Origin: Knoellia sinensis KCTC 19936 | GTDB lineage: Bacteria > Actinomycetota > Actinomycetes > Actinomycetales > Dermatophilaceae | Reading direction: 5' to 3' | NCBI RefSeq assembly: GCF_000768705.1 | Contig: NZ_AVPJ01000004.1 | Coordinates: 1-64,000 of the forward strand | Length of the DNA: 64,000 nucleotides | Shown: positions 9,914 through 17,832 of the stretch, one piece after another | Layout: each line of letters opens with the position of its first letter | How positions within the stretch are numbered: the first letter of the stretch is position 1 | Notes under the pieces: model-generated | Told to the model about the DNA's origin: nothing | Database searches by the model: none | What the model saw: only the letters and a program-made list of their open reading frames with translations | Program-made: the position numbers and the translations under genes

Positions 9914-11362
9914 GTGCAGGGACGCAATGCCCGGTTCGACTTCACCAGCGAAGTCCCCGGGCTGGAGACGCTGGGTCGTGTCCACTTCATCGCCATCGGC
10001 GGCTCGGGCATGTCCGCCGTCGCGCGCATCATGCTGGCCCGGGGGGTGGTCGTGAGTGGGAGCGACGCCAAGGACAGCGCCGTGCTCGAGACCCTACGAG
10101 GGCTGGGCGCCACGATCACGGTCGGCCACGACCCAGCGCACGTCGAGGGCGTCGACACGGTTGTCATCTCGTCGGCGATCCCCGAGACCAACGTCGAACT
10201 CGCCGCCGCCCGTGTCGCCGGATGCCTTGTGCTGCACCGCTCCCAGGGACTCGCCGCGACGATGAAGGACGCCCGACCGGCGGCGGTGGCGGGAGCCAAT
10301 GGCAAGACGACGACGACGTCCATGCTGACGGTCGCACTCCAGGCTGCCGGTCTCGACCCGTCATTCGCGTCGGGTGGCGAACTCGCTGGCCAGGGGACCA
10401 ATGCGGCATGGGGCAGCGGCGACGTGTTCGTCGTCGAGGCGGACGAGAGCGACGGTTCGTTCCTCGTCTACCGGCCCGAGGTCGCCATCGTCACCAACGT
10501 CCAACCGGACCACCTCGACTTCTACGGCACGTTCGACAACGTCGAGGCGGCCTATGCGGAGTTCGCGGAGTCGCTCCGTTCAGGGGGGCTGCTCGTCGCG
10601 TGCGCCGACGACGCCGGTTCCGAACGCCTCGCGGCGCGTGCGTCGGCGGCGGGGACCCGCGTCCTCACCTACGGCTTCGACGCGACCGCCGACCTGAGGC
10701 TGGCCGATCACCGGGCCGACGACGAGGGCATCGGCACGACGACCGTGCTGCACCGGAGCGGCGGCGACTCGGTGACACTCCGACTGGCGACCCCCGGGTC
10801 GCACAACGCCCTCAACGCGGCGGCCGCCTATCTGGCCGCGACGGAGGGGTTCGGCGCGCATTCGACCCGAGTGCTCGACGGGCTCGCCGAGTTCGACGGG
10901 GCCCGGCGCCGCTTCGAGATTCGTGGCGATGTCGCCGGAGTGACCGTGGTCGATGACTACGCCCACAACGCCGGCAAGGTTGCTGCCGTCGTCGCGACGG
11001 CGGCCGAGATCGCGGGACGTCGAGGAGGCCGCCTGCTGGTGGCCTTCCAGCCGCACCTCTACTCGCGGACGCGCGACTTCGCCGGGGGCTTCGCGGCAGG
11101 ACTCGCTCCGGCCGACACCGTCGTGCTCCTCGACATCTACGGCGCCCGTGAGCAACCGGCTGAGGGGATCACGAGCGAGCTCATCGCGGCACCGCTGCGC
11201 GAGCTGCCGGGGGAGCGGTCCGTGACGGTGGGCGGCTCGTTCGAGTCGATTGCCGCCGATCTGGCCGCAGAGGCGCAGCCCGGCGACCTCGTACTCACCG
11301 TCGGTGCCGGTGACGTCACCGCCCTCGCGTCGCACGTCCTGCGTGCTCTTGAGGAGCGCTGA
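9914..11362 (+). CDS. murC: UDP-N-acetylmuramate--L-alanine ligase MurC
   Basis: First Mur ligase: joins L-Ala to UDP-MurNAc. Domains in order are the N-terminal nucleotide fold with GGSGMSAVAR, the P-loop GANGKTTTTSM, the central VQPDHLDFY segment, DYAHN and FQPHLYSRT in the C-terminal domain. Length 482 aa is usual. The GTG start at 9914 lies 2 nt after murG and has GGAAAGG upstream. ftsQ begins 4 nt after the stop. The order murG-murC-ftsQ is the standard actinobacterial one. Confidence 0.97.
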   Translation: MQGRNARFDFTSEVPGLETLGRVHFIAIGGSGMSAVARIMLARGVVVSGSDAKDSAVLETLRGLGATITVGHDPAHVEGVDTVVISSAIPETNVELAAARVAGCLVLHRSQGLAATMKDARPAAVAGANGKTTTTSMLTVALQAAGLDPSFASGGELAGQGTNAAWGSGDVFVVEADESDGSFLVYRPEVAIVTNVQPDHLDFYGTFDNVEAAYAEFAESLRSGGLLVACADDAGSERLAARASAAGTRVLTYGFDATADLRLADHRADDEGIGTTTVLHRSGGDSVTLRLATPGSHNALNAAAAYLAATEGFGAHSTRVLDGLAEFDGARRRFEIRGDVAGVTVVDDYAHNAGKVAAVVATAAEIAGRRGGRLLVAFQPHLYSRTRDFAGGFAAGLAPADTVVLLDIYGAREQPAEGITSELIAAPLRELPGERSVTVGGSFESIAADLAAEAQPGDLVLTVGAGDVTALASHVLRALEER

Positions 11363-11366
11363 TCGC

Positions 11367-12146
11367 GTGGCTGTCTCGACGCGGGGACTCGCCTCCGCAG
11401 AGCCGCGCTTCCGGGCCCGGGCACTGCAGCGCCGCCGTCGTCCCTGGCTTCGGATCCTCTGGACGATCGTGGCCCTTGCGGTGGTCGGGGCACTGGTGTG
11501 GCTGGTGTTCTGGAGCCCAGTGCTGGCCGCGCGCACGGTCGAGGTTTCCGGGGTGACCGGCGCCGACCGGACGGCCGTCGCCGACCTTGTCGACGTCGAC
11601 GGGACAACACCTCTGGCTCGAGTCGACCTTGAGGCTGTGGAGCAACGCGTCCGCACGCGTCGCAACATCGCCGAGGTGTCGGTCGAGCGAGGGTGGCCCT
11701 CGACCCTGCACGTCCGCGCTGTGCCTCGCGAGCCTGCGCTGGTCCTCAAGAACCCTGAGGGTCAACTCGAGGTCGTGGACGCCACGGGTGTCGCGTACGG
11801 CTCCGTCAGGACCGCGCCGGCCGGTGTCCCCGTTGTCACAGCGGACTCCACCAAGGGCACGACGAAGCCGGCACTCGAGGCGGCCCTGTCCGTGATCCAC
11901 ACGCTCCCCAGTGACCTCGCCGACCAGGTCAGCAGCATCCGGGTCAGCACCGCGAACCTCGTCTCGTTCACGCTCGGTGACGTCGAGGTCGTCTGGGGCG
12001 GCGCCGACGAAGCGGACCGCAAACTGGCCATTCTGCGGGCCCTGCTCGCGACGGAGCCCACGTCGATCGACGTGAGCGCGCCGGACACCCCGGTCACCCG
12101 CGGCGGGCCATCGCCATCGCCGTCGGAATCCGAGTCCGAGGACTGA
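11367..12146 (+). CDS. ftsQ: Cell division protein FtsQ
   Basis: Bitopic division protein that links the FtsZ ring to septal wall synthesis through the FtsB/FtsL complex. The Arg-rich cytoplasmic tail (about 1-27) is followed by one membrane segment (about 28-50), a POTRA domain (about 55-125, ending in the conserved GWPSTLHVRAVPREP stretch) and the extracellular beta domain. The acidic/Ser C-terminus (SPSESESED) is unusual but not diagnostic. GTG 11367 is preferred over an in-frame start inside murC because GAGGAG lies 10 nt upstream (259 aa). The operon appears to end here; a hairpin-rich spacer separates it from ftsZ. Confidence 0.9.
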   Translation: MAVSTRGLASAEPRFRARALQRRRRPWLRILWTIVALAVVGALVWLVFWSPVLAARTVEVSGVTGADRTAVADLVDVDGTTPLARVDLEAVEQRVRTRRNIAEVSVERGWPSTLHVRAVPREPALVLKNPEGQLEVVDATGVAYGSVRTAPAGVPVVTADSTKGTTKPALEAALSVIHTLPSDLADQVSSIRVSTANLVSFTLGDVEVVWGGADEADRKLAILRALLATEPTSIDVSAPDTPVTRGGPSPSPSESESED

Positions 12147-12162
12147 GCGCGGCCCCGCCTCG

Positions 12163-12280
12163 GCGTCCGCAGGTTTGGTCGCGGTGGCGACCGGATCTGC
12201 GGACGCAAGCGGACGGCATACCCCACGCGTCCGCAGGTTTGGTCGCGTGGGCGACCACATTCGCGGACGCAAGCGGACGG
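12163..12280 (+). repeat. Two 54-nt hairpin repeats between ftsQ and ftsZ
   Basis: Copies lie at 12163-12216 and 12227-12280, and 48 of 54 bases agree. Each copy folds on itself: an 8-bp outer stem GCGTCCGC/GCGGACGC, a symmetric internal loop, then a 6-bp stem GGTCGC/GCGACC closed by 4 nt. All six differences between copies fall in the loops, so both stems are conserved. The tail AAGCGGACGG is shared, and a CGGCATAC octamer (12214) bridges the copies. The element starts 17 nt after the ftsQ stop, so it could act as a tandem terminator/attenuator or be a REP-like mobile palindrome. Confidence 0.8.
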
Positions 12281-12377
12281 TTGACGGGACCGGAGAAGGC
12301 GGATGGGGGCGGTGTGACGCGAGTGACAAGGGTGAGCAAGAATCACGGGACTGGTCTGCGACACGCCCGCCCCTTCG
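12281..12377. other. Intergenic spacer between hairpin repeats and ftsZ promoter
   Basis: Part of a 407-nt gene-free stretch between ftsQ and ftsZ. Nothing coding is visible in any frame. The remainder of the gap (12407-12553) is the predicted ftsZ leader and is more A/T-rich around 12420-12460, with TTGA and TCAA arms (12439-12461) that form only an imperfect dyad. Confidence 0.5.
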
Positions 12378-12406
12378 TTGCATGAGGGCGCACCGACGCC
12401 TAGCGT
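12378..12406 (+). promoter_or_regulatory. Predicted ftsZ promoter
   Basis: TTGCAT (12378-12383) and TAGCGT (12401-12406) are separated by exactly 17 nt and resemble a SigA-type -35/-10 pair. The -10 sits inside the small dyad GACGC-CTA-GCGTC. Transcription would start near 12413, leaving a leader of about 140 nt before the GTG of ftsZ. Additional promoters inside the upstream operon are likely, as in other actinobacteria. Confidence 0.55.
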
Positions 12407-12553
12407 CACTTCAACGGGTCGTGACCAAACTGTGACTCTTGACTTGAGGTCGAGACTTCAATCCGGAGAACCAGCGGCAATCACGGGCCGGGAACACCAC
12501 GAACACCTCGAACACCAGCTCGAAACTCAGCAATCTCAGGGAAGGCCCACGCC

Positions 12554-13879
12554 GTGGCAACACCACAGAACTACTTGGCCGTCATCAAGGTCGTCGGCAT
12601 CGGTGGAGGTGGTGTCAACGCCATCAACCGGATGATCGAGGTCGGCCTCAAGGGCGTCGAGTTCATCGCGATCAACACCGACGCCCAGGCGCTCCTCATG
12701 AGTGACGCCGACGTCAAACTCGATGTGGGCCGCGAGCTGACCCGCGGCCTCGGGGCGGGTGCCGACCCCGAGGTTGGCAAGAAGGCCGCCGAGGACCACG
12801 CCGAGGAGATCGAGGAGGTCCTCAAGGGGGCCGACATGGTCTTCGTCACCGCCGGTGAGGGTGGTGGCACCGGAACCGGTGGCGCCCCCGTCGTCGCGCG
12901 CATCGCCAAGGGCCTGGGTGCCCTGACCATCGGTGTCGTGACCCGGCCGTTCACCTTCGAGGGCCGCCGCCGCGCCAACCAGGCCGAGTCCGGCATCGGC
13001 AACCTGCGCGAAGAGGTCGACACCCTCATCGTCATCCCCAACGACCGACTGCTCTCGATCAGCGACCGAGCTGTCTCCATGCTCGACGCCTTCCGCAGCG
13101 CCGACCAGGTGCTCCTCTCCGGCGTCCAGGGAATCACCGATCTCATCACCACGCCGGGCCTGATCAACCTCGACTTCGCCGACGTCAAGTCCGTCATGCA
13201 GGGCGCAGGCTCCGCGCTCATGGGCATTGGCTCGGCGCGTGGCGAGGACCGCGCGGTCCAGGCCGCCGAGCTGGCGATCTCGAGCCCGCTGCTCGAGGCG
13301 AGCATCGATGGTGCTCATGGCGTGCTGCTCTCGATCCAGGGTGGGAGCGACCTCGGTCTCTTCGAGATCAACGAGGCTGCCCGGCTCGTCCAGGAGGCAG
13401 CGCACCCGGAGGCCAACATCATCTTCGGTGCGGTCATCGATGACGCACTGGGCGACGAGGTCCGCGTGACGGTCATCGCGGCCGGTTTCGACGGCGGTGC
13501 GCCGATCAAGCGACCCGACGAGCGCGGCATCGGCAGCATCCAGGGTCCGAGCAAGGCACAGCAGGCGCAGGCTCAGGCCAACGCACAGGCGCAGCAGGCC
13601 GCGCCGGCACAGCAGGCTGCTCCGGCGCAGCCCCAGCCGAACCACAACGGCAACGGTGCTCCGGTCCAGCGGCCGGTCCAGGCCGAGCCACAGCGTCAGC
13701 ACGTGCCTGCCCAGGCGGCGGTCGTCCCGCCCTCCTCGCCGAACGGCGACGGCGCCCGTCAACACGCTGAGCCCGTGGTGTCCCAGCGCGTCGCAGAGCC
13801 CGAGCAGCGTCCGGCGCCGCCGCGCACCGTGACCTTCGATGACGGCGACGACCTCGACGTTCCCGACTTCCTCAAGTGA
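12554..13879 (+). CDS. ftsZ: Cell division protein FtsZ
   Basis: Tubulin-like GTPase that forms the division ring. [13 protein letters not shown] lies at about residues 15-27 and the GTP-binding signature GGGTGTGG at 103-110. The T7-loop region and C-terminal globular domain follow. After about residue 315 comes a long Gln/Ala/Pro-rich linker and a conserved C-terminal peptide ending in [10 protein letters not shown], the docking site for partners such as SepF. The start is GTG at 12554 after AGGGAAGG. Length 441 aa is slightly long because of the linker. A strong hairpin follows at 13910. Confidence 0.98.
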   Translation: MATPQNYLAVIKVVGIGGGGVNAINRMIEVGLKGVEFIAINTDAQALLMSDADVKLDVGRELTRGLGAGADPEVGKKAAEDHAEEIEEVLKGADMVFVTAGEGGGTGTGGAPVVARIAKGLGALTIGVVTRPFTFEGRRRANQAESGIGNLREEVDTLIVIPNDRLLSISDRAVSMLDAFRSADQVLLSGVQGITDLITTPGLINLDFADVKSVMQGAGSALMGIGSARGEDRAVQAAELAISSPLLEASIDGAHGVLLSIQGGSDLGLFEINEAARLVQEAAHPEANIIFGAVIDDALGDEVRVTVIAAGFDGGAPIKRPDERGIGSIQGPSKAQQAQAQANAQAQQAAPAQQAAPAQPQPNHNGNGAPVQRPVQAEPQRQHVPAQAAVVPPSSPNGDGARQHAEPVVSQRVAEPEQRPAPPRTVTFDDGDDLDVPDFLK

Positions 13880-13909
13880 GGCGCGGCGCTTCAAGGCGCT
13901 GACAACGTC

Positions 13910-13945
13910 CTCAGGGGCGACCGGTCATCATCGGTCGCCCCTGAG
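13910..13945 (+). terminator. Terminator hairpin after ftsZ
   Basis: Perfect 14-bp stem CTCAGGGGCGACCG (13910-13923) with its complement at 13932-13945 and an 8-nt loop, 30 nt after the ftsZ stop. No U-tract follows, which is common in actinobacterial terminators. Confidence 0.75.
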
Positions 13946-13950
13946 CCGTC

Positions 13951-13956
13951 TACGGT
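13951..13956 (+). promoter_or_regulatory. -10 box of pgeF (leaderless)
   Basis: TACGGT lies exactly 6 nt before the GTG start at 13963. The transcript would begin at or next to the start codon. The -35 area overlaps the ftsZ terminator and shows no clear hexamer. Confidence 0.5.
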
Positions 13957-13962
13957 GGATTC

Positions 13963-14685
13963 GTGTTCTTCTGGAATGACGACGTGGACGGTGTCCGCCG
14001 TGCCTTCACCGACCGATCGGGTGGCGTGAGCGAGATCCCGTATGCCGGTCTCAACCTTGGCGGGCACGTCGGCGATGCGCCGGAGGCGGTGCGAGAGAAC
14101 CGAGTTCGTGTTGCCACGGAATTGGGCGTCGGCCTCGATCGTCTCGTGTTCATGGACCAGTGCCACGGCGCGGACGTCGCGGTGGTCACGGAGAAGCCCT
14201 CCGGCCCCCTCGCCGTTGATGGCATTGTCACCGCCGAGCCCGATCTCGCGCTGGCCGCGCTGGTGGCCGACTGCACCCCGATCCTGCTCGCGGATGTGCG
14301 CGCCGGTGTCATCGCCGCCGTGCACGCTGGACGACCCGGCATGACCAAAGGTGTTGTGCCGCAGGCCATTTCGGCCATGCGAGATCTCGGGGCCAACTCC
14401 ATCAGCGCGGCCGTGGGGCCGAGCGTGTGCGGCCGGTGCTACGAAGTCCCGCTCGAGATGCGTGAGGTCGCCGCGTCGGTCCGGCCCGAATCGAGCGCCG
14501 TGTCGTGGACTGGCACGCCTGCCATCGACGTCGCGGCGGGTGTCGTGGCGCAGTTGCGAGAGGCCGGGGTGAGCGACCTCACCTGGGTGGCCGGCTGTGC
14601 TCGGGAGGAAGCCTCTCTGTACTCATACCGGCGCGATGGCGCCACTGGTCGGTTCGCGGGCGTCATCGTCCGGAGTTCCTCGTGA
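13963..14685 (+). CDS. pgeF: PgeF/LACC1-family polyphenol oxidase-like protein (peptidoglycan editing factor)
   Basis: Member of the YfiH/YlmD/LACC1 family, described as a purine nucleoside phosphorylase/deaminase and, in E. coli, as a peptidoglycan editing factor. The conserved metal-site pattern is visible: a His in QCHGADV (near residue 68), a Cys in DCTPILL (near 104) and a His in AAVHAGRPG (near 121). Length 240 aa is typical. The gene sits directly downstream of ftsZ and overlaps yggS by GTGA, the normal actinobacterial arrangement. The GTG start at 13963 has a -10 box 6 nt upstream and no Shine-Dalgarno sequence. Confidence 0.88.
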   Translation: MFFWNDDVDGVRRAFTDRSGGVSEIPYAGLNLGGHVGDAPEAVRENRVRVATELGVGLDRLVFMDQCHGADVAVVTEKPSGPLAVDGIVTAEPDLALAALVADCTPILLADVRAGVIAAVHAGRPGMTKGVVPQAISAMRDLGANSISAAVGPSVCGRCYEVPLEMREVAASVRPESSAVSWTGTPAIDVAAGVVAQLREAGVSDLTWVAGCAREEASLYSYRRDGATGRFAGVIVRSSS

Positions 14686-15380
14686 GCGATCGTCGTGAGG
14701 CTCTCGGGGCCAACCTGGCGGTGGTGCAGGATCGGATCGCCCGCGCCACGGCGGTCGCCGGTCGCGCTGTGGATGACGTCGAGCTGGTCGTGGTGACGAA
14801 GTACTTCCCGGCCGCGGACGTCGACCTGCTGGTCGACCTGGGCGTGAGACACATCGGCGAGAACAAGGACCAGGAGGCCGGGGCCAAGGTCGCCGAGTTG
14901 TCTCGGCGCGATCTGGTCACGGTGCACTTCGTCGGCCAACTGCAGTCCAACAAGGTGGGGCACGTCGCCGCGTATGCCGATGTGGTCCAGTCCGTCGACC
15001 GGCCCAAGATCGTCTCGGCTCTCGACCGCGCGGTAGGGCGTCACGACCGCACACTCGAGGTGCTGCTCCAGGTGTCTCTCGAAGACCGCGCGGGACGTGG
15101 GGGAGTCGTGCCCGAGGAGGCCCTCAGGCTGGCGGATCTCGTCGGCGACGCGGCCCACCTCACCCTCCGTGGAGTCATGGCGGTGGCGCCCCTCGGAGGC
15201 GAGGCGCGACGGTCGTTCGCGCGACTGCGAGAGGTTGCGGACGGCATACGTGCAGGTCATCCGGATGCAACCTGGATCTCGGCAGGGATGAGCGGCGACC
15301 TCGAGGAGGCCGTTGCGGAAGGCGCGACACACCTGCGTGTCGGAACCGCAATACTCGGTTCTCGTGCGTCACTTGGGTAA
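14682..15380 (+). CDS. YggS/PROSC-family pyridoxal phosphate homeostasis protein
   Basis: PLP-binding protein of the YggS/YlmE family, thought to buffer PLP rather than catalyse a reaction. The PLP lysine is in VVVTKYFPA (near residue 40), and the barrel motifs GENKDQE, HFVGQLQSNK, GLSGG-equivalent ISAGMSGD and RVGTAILG follow. The start GTG 14682 overlaps the pgeF stop (GTGA), giving 232 aa. A longer in-frame start inside pgeF is rejected. It carries two octamer copies (14972, 15242); the second uses a rare ATA codon. Confidence 0.92.
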   Translation: MSDRREALGANLAVVQDRIARATAVAGRAVDDVELVVVTKYFPAADVDLLVDLGVRHIGENKDQEAGAKVAELSRRDLVTVHFVGQLQSNKVGHVAAYADVVQSVDRPKIVSALDRAVGRHDRTLEVLLQVSLEDRAGRGGVVPEEALRLADLVGDAAHLTLRGVMAVAPLGGEARRSFARLREVADGIRAGHPDATWISAGMSGDLEEAVAEGATHLRVGTAILGSRASLG

Positions 15381-15435
15381 CTTCTTTTAACGAAAGACAC
15401 GACCACCGGGTCGCCGATTCGCACTAGGAGTACTC

Positions 15436-15924
15436 ATGGCTGGCGCGCTGCGCAAGACGATGGTCTACCTCGGGCTGGCCGAGGACGAGGGTCGTTACTA
15501 CGACGAGGCCTACGACGAGTACGAGTCCGACGAGGCCTACGAGCCGGAGGAGACCCGTGAGCCGCGCGAGCGTGCAGCGGAGGTCACTCCGCTCACGGCG
15601 CGACGCAGCGTCGCCCAGGTGGTCCGCACGCCGGAGGCGTCGGGCATCTCCCGGATCACGACCATCCACCCTCGCACCTACAACGAGGCCAAGACCATCG
15701 GTGAGAACTTCCGTGACGGGACGCCCGTCATCATGAACCTCACGGACATGGACGACGCAGATGCCAAGCGCCTCGTCGACTTCGCAGCCGGGCTCGTGTT
15801 CGGTCTGCATGGTGCGATCGAGCGTGTCACCGCCAAGGTGTTCCTGCTCTCGCCGTCGACCGTCGAGGTCAACGCCGAGGAGTCTGTGGCGGCGCCGGGT
15901 CGCACGCTGTTCAACCAGAGCTGA
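15436..15924 (+). CDS. sepF: Cell division protein SepF
   Basis: Cytoplasmic FtsZ-ring membrane anchor, the main FtsA substitute in actinobacteria. An N-terminal amphipathic segment (about 1-14) precedes an acidic Tyr/Asp/Glu-rich linker. The SepF fold (about 70-150) contains [18 protein letters not shown] and the [19 protein letters not shown] core. Length 162 aa is usual. A GGAG Shine-Dalgarno lies before the ATG at 15436. It stands between yggS and yggT, as in mycobacteria and streptomycetes. Confidence 0.95.
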   Translation: MAGALRKTMVYLGLAEDEGRYYDEAYDEYESDEAYEPEETREPRERAAEVTPLTARRSVAQVVRTPEASGISRITTIHPRTYNEAKTIGENFRDGTPVIMNLTDMDDADAKRLVDFAAGLVFGLHGAIERVTAKVFLLSPSTVEVNAEESVAAPGRTLFNQS

Positions 15925-15969
15925 CCCCGGCTCAGGTTTCGTACAGGCCGGTCCCGCACACTGGTCGCC

Positions 15970-16245
15970 ATGGACTCCGTGCGTTCGCTGCTCGAATTCG
16001 TCGTCTGGCTGTATCTGCTGGTCGTCTTCGGGCGCCTCATCCTTGACTGGATTCGTGTTTTCTCCCGTGACTGGCGTCCGCGAGGCGTGATGCTCGTCAT
16101 CGCCGAGGCCGTCTACACCCTCACGGATCCGCCTCTCAAGGCCCTGCGCAAGGTGATCCCACCCGTCCGCCTCGGGGGTGCTTCCCTCGACCTCGGGTTC
16201 CTCGTCCTGGTGCTCGGGCTCTACCTGCTCATCGCCATCCTCTAG
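15970..16245 (+). CDS. YggT family membrane protein
   Basis: Small protein of 91 aa with two hydrophobic segments (about 8-28 and 70-90) flanking a polar middle with the family motif LTDPPLKALRKVIPP. YggT proteins are conserved beside sepF and divIVA and are linked to division or osmotic balance, but the biochemical role is unknown. The ATG at 15970 lacks a clear Shine-Dalgarno sequence; a weak ACACTG sits where a leaderless -10 would be expected. Confidence 0.88.
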   Translation: MDSVRSLLEFVVWLYLLVVFGRLILDWIRVFSRDWRPRGVMLVIAEAVYTLTDPPLKALRKVIPPVRLGGASLDLGFLVLVLGLYLLIAIL

Positions 16246-16317
16246 GGTGGATGGCTGAAGCCCTGCGTCTGATGTGACACAGGGCATCTCCTGACCGATC
16301 GATACAGAGGAGTTGAC

Positions 16318-17631
16318 ATGGCGTTGTCGCCCGAGGACGTCCTCAACAAGACGTTCACGACCACCCAGTTCCGACGCGGCTACGACGAGCGCGAGGTGGA
16401 TGACTTCCTCGATGACATCGTCGCCGAGATGCGTCGCATGACGAAGTCGGACGACGAGGTGCGCAAGCAGCTCAATGACTGCCGTCAGGGCCGCGGCCTC
16501 GAGCCGGTCACGGCAGCGATGCCGGCACCGGCCGCTGTGACCCCGGACCGCTCGGCGGAGATCGCCAAGCTCCAGGGACGCAATTCCGAGCTCGAGGCGC
16601 GCGTGCGCCAGCTCGAGGAGCTCGAGGGCAAGAACCAGCCGTCACAGGGCCAGGGGGATGCCGAGGGCCTGTCCCGCCGCAACTCCGAGCTCGAGAACCG
16701 CGTCAAGGACCTCGAGCGTCAGCTGGCCGACTCCGAGCGCCGCCTCAACGACCTGCGTCAGGAGCGAGACGGCATCGTCGGTGAGCGCGACACGCTCGTG
16801 CGCGAGCGCGACTCCGTGGTTGCCGAGCGTGACCGCGCTCGCGCCGAGCACGAGGCGGCCAACGCCAAGAACGCGCAGGAGCGTCAGGCGGTCTACGCCA
16901 AGGCCAACAGCAACGCCGACGAGCAGCTCTCCGTGCTGCGCACCCGTGTCGAGGAAGCCGAGCGCGACGCGCAGCGCCGGATCCAGCAGGCTCAGGCGAA
17001 GGCCGAGCAGGCCGAGTCCGAGGCCTCTGAGCGAGCCTCCAAGACTCAGGGTCAGGCAGCCGGCGGCTCCGACATTGCCGCCCTCGCTGGTGCCGGTGGC
17101 ATCGGCGGAGGCTCCGCAGCCGGTGTCCTGGCCCTCGCCCAGCGACTCCACGACGAGCACGTCTCGGCTGGTGAGACCCGCCGCGACGAGTTGCTGCGCG
17201 AGGCGCAGGGCCGTCACGACGAGCTGATCAGCACCGGTGAGGCGCAGCACAAGAAGTTCCTCGAGACCGGGCAGTCCAAGCACGACGAGCTCATCAACAC
17301 CGCTCAGGGCCGTCACGACGAGTTGATCTCGACTGCGCAGACTCAGCACGACACGCTGCTCGCTGAGGCCAACAGCAAGCGTGAGGAGCTCATCACCGAG
17401 GCGCGCGAGCGTTCCACCGGGATGGTTCACGAAGCGCAGCAGCGCAAGGCGGCCATCCTGCAGGAGCTCACGGACGAGCGCACGGCGCTCGAGCGCAAGA
17501 TCGAGCAGCTGCGAGGCTTCGAGCGCGACTACCGCGGCCGCCTGAAGACCTACATCCAGGGTCAGCTCAAGGAGCTCGACCACACGGCCGTCGACCTCGA
17601 GGTCGAGGAGTCGGCCAAGCAAGGCAAGTGA
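16318..17631 (+). CDS. wag31: DivIVA/Wag31 polar growth coiled-coil protein with hendecad repeats
   Basis: Scaffold protein that binds curved membrane at poles and septa and directs wall synthesis. The N-terminal DivIVA membrane-binding domain (about 1-60: ALSPEDVLNKTF, FRRGYDEREVDDFLDDI) is followed by a first coiled coil (about 75-245), a Gly/Ala linker (about 246-270) and a second coiled coil. Residues 277-375 are nine uninterrupted 11-residue repeats of the type RHDELISTAQG, expected to form a right-handed hendecad coil. Length 437 aa is closer to Streptomyces DivIVA than to mycobacterial Wag31. GAGGAG precedes the ATG; a terminator hairpin follows at 17655. Confidence 0.93.
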   Translation: MALSPEDVLNKTFTTTQFRRGYDEREVDDFLDDIVAEMRRMTKSDDEVRKQLNDCRQGRGLEPVTAAMPAPAAVTPDRSAEIAKLQGRNSELEARVRQLEELEGKNQPSQGQGDAEGLSRRNSELENRVKDLERQLADSERRLNDLRQERDGIVGERDTLVRERDSVVAERDRARAEHEAANAKNAQERQAVYAKANSNADEQLSVLRTRVEEAERDAQRRIQQAQAKAEQAESEASERASKTQGQAAGGSDIAALAGAGGIGGGSAAGVLALAQRLHDEHVSAGETRRDELLREAQGRHDELISTGEAQHKKFLETGQSKHDELINTAQGRHDELISTAQTQHDTLLAEANSKREELITEARERSTGMVHEAQQRKAAILQELTDERTALERKIEQLRGFERDYRGRLKTYIQGQLKELDHTAVDLEVEESAKQGK

Positions 17632-17654
17632 TCTGCCACTGACCACACGGTCAT

Positions 17655-17689
17655 CACAGGGCACTCGGTCGTGGACCGGGTGCCCTGTG
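17655..17689 (+). terminator. Terminator hairpin after wag31
   Basis: 16-nt arms at 17655-17670 and 17674-17689, with one G-T pair and a 3-nt loop, 24 nt after the stop codon. No U-tract. It closes the dcw region. Confidence 0.75.
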
Positions 17690-17832
17690 GCATGTCAGGA
17701 CCCTGTATGCCGCCTGCGAACTTTGCAGGTCATCTGGCGTTTTGCGTTGTGATGCGGATCATGAGGGCTTATCCTCGCCGCACGCGGTCGAGCCCTGCCG
17801 GGCCCGACCTTTGTTGACGAGTGAGGACAGGC

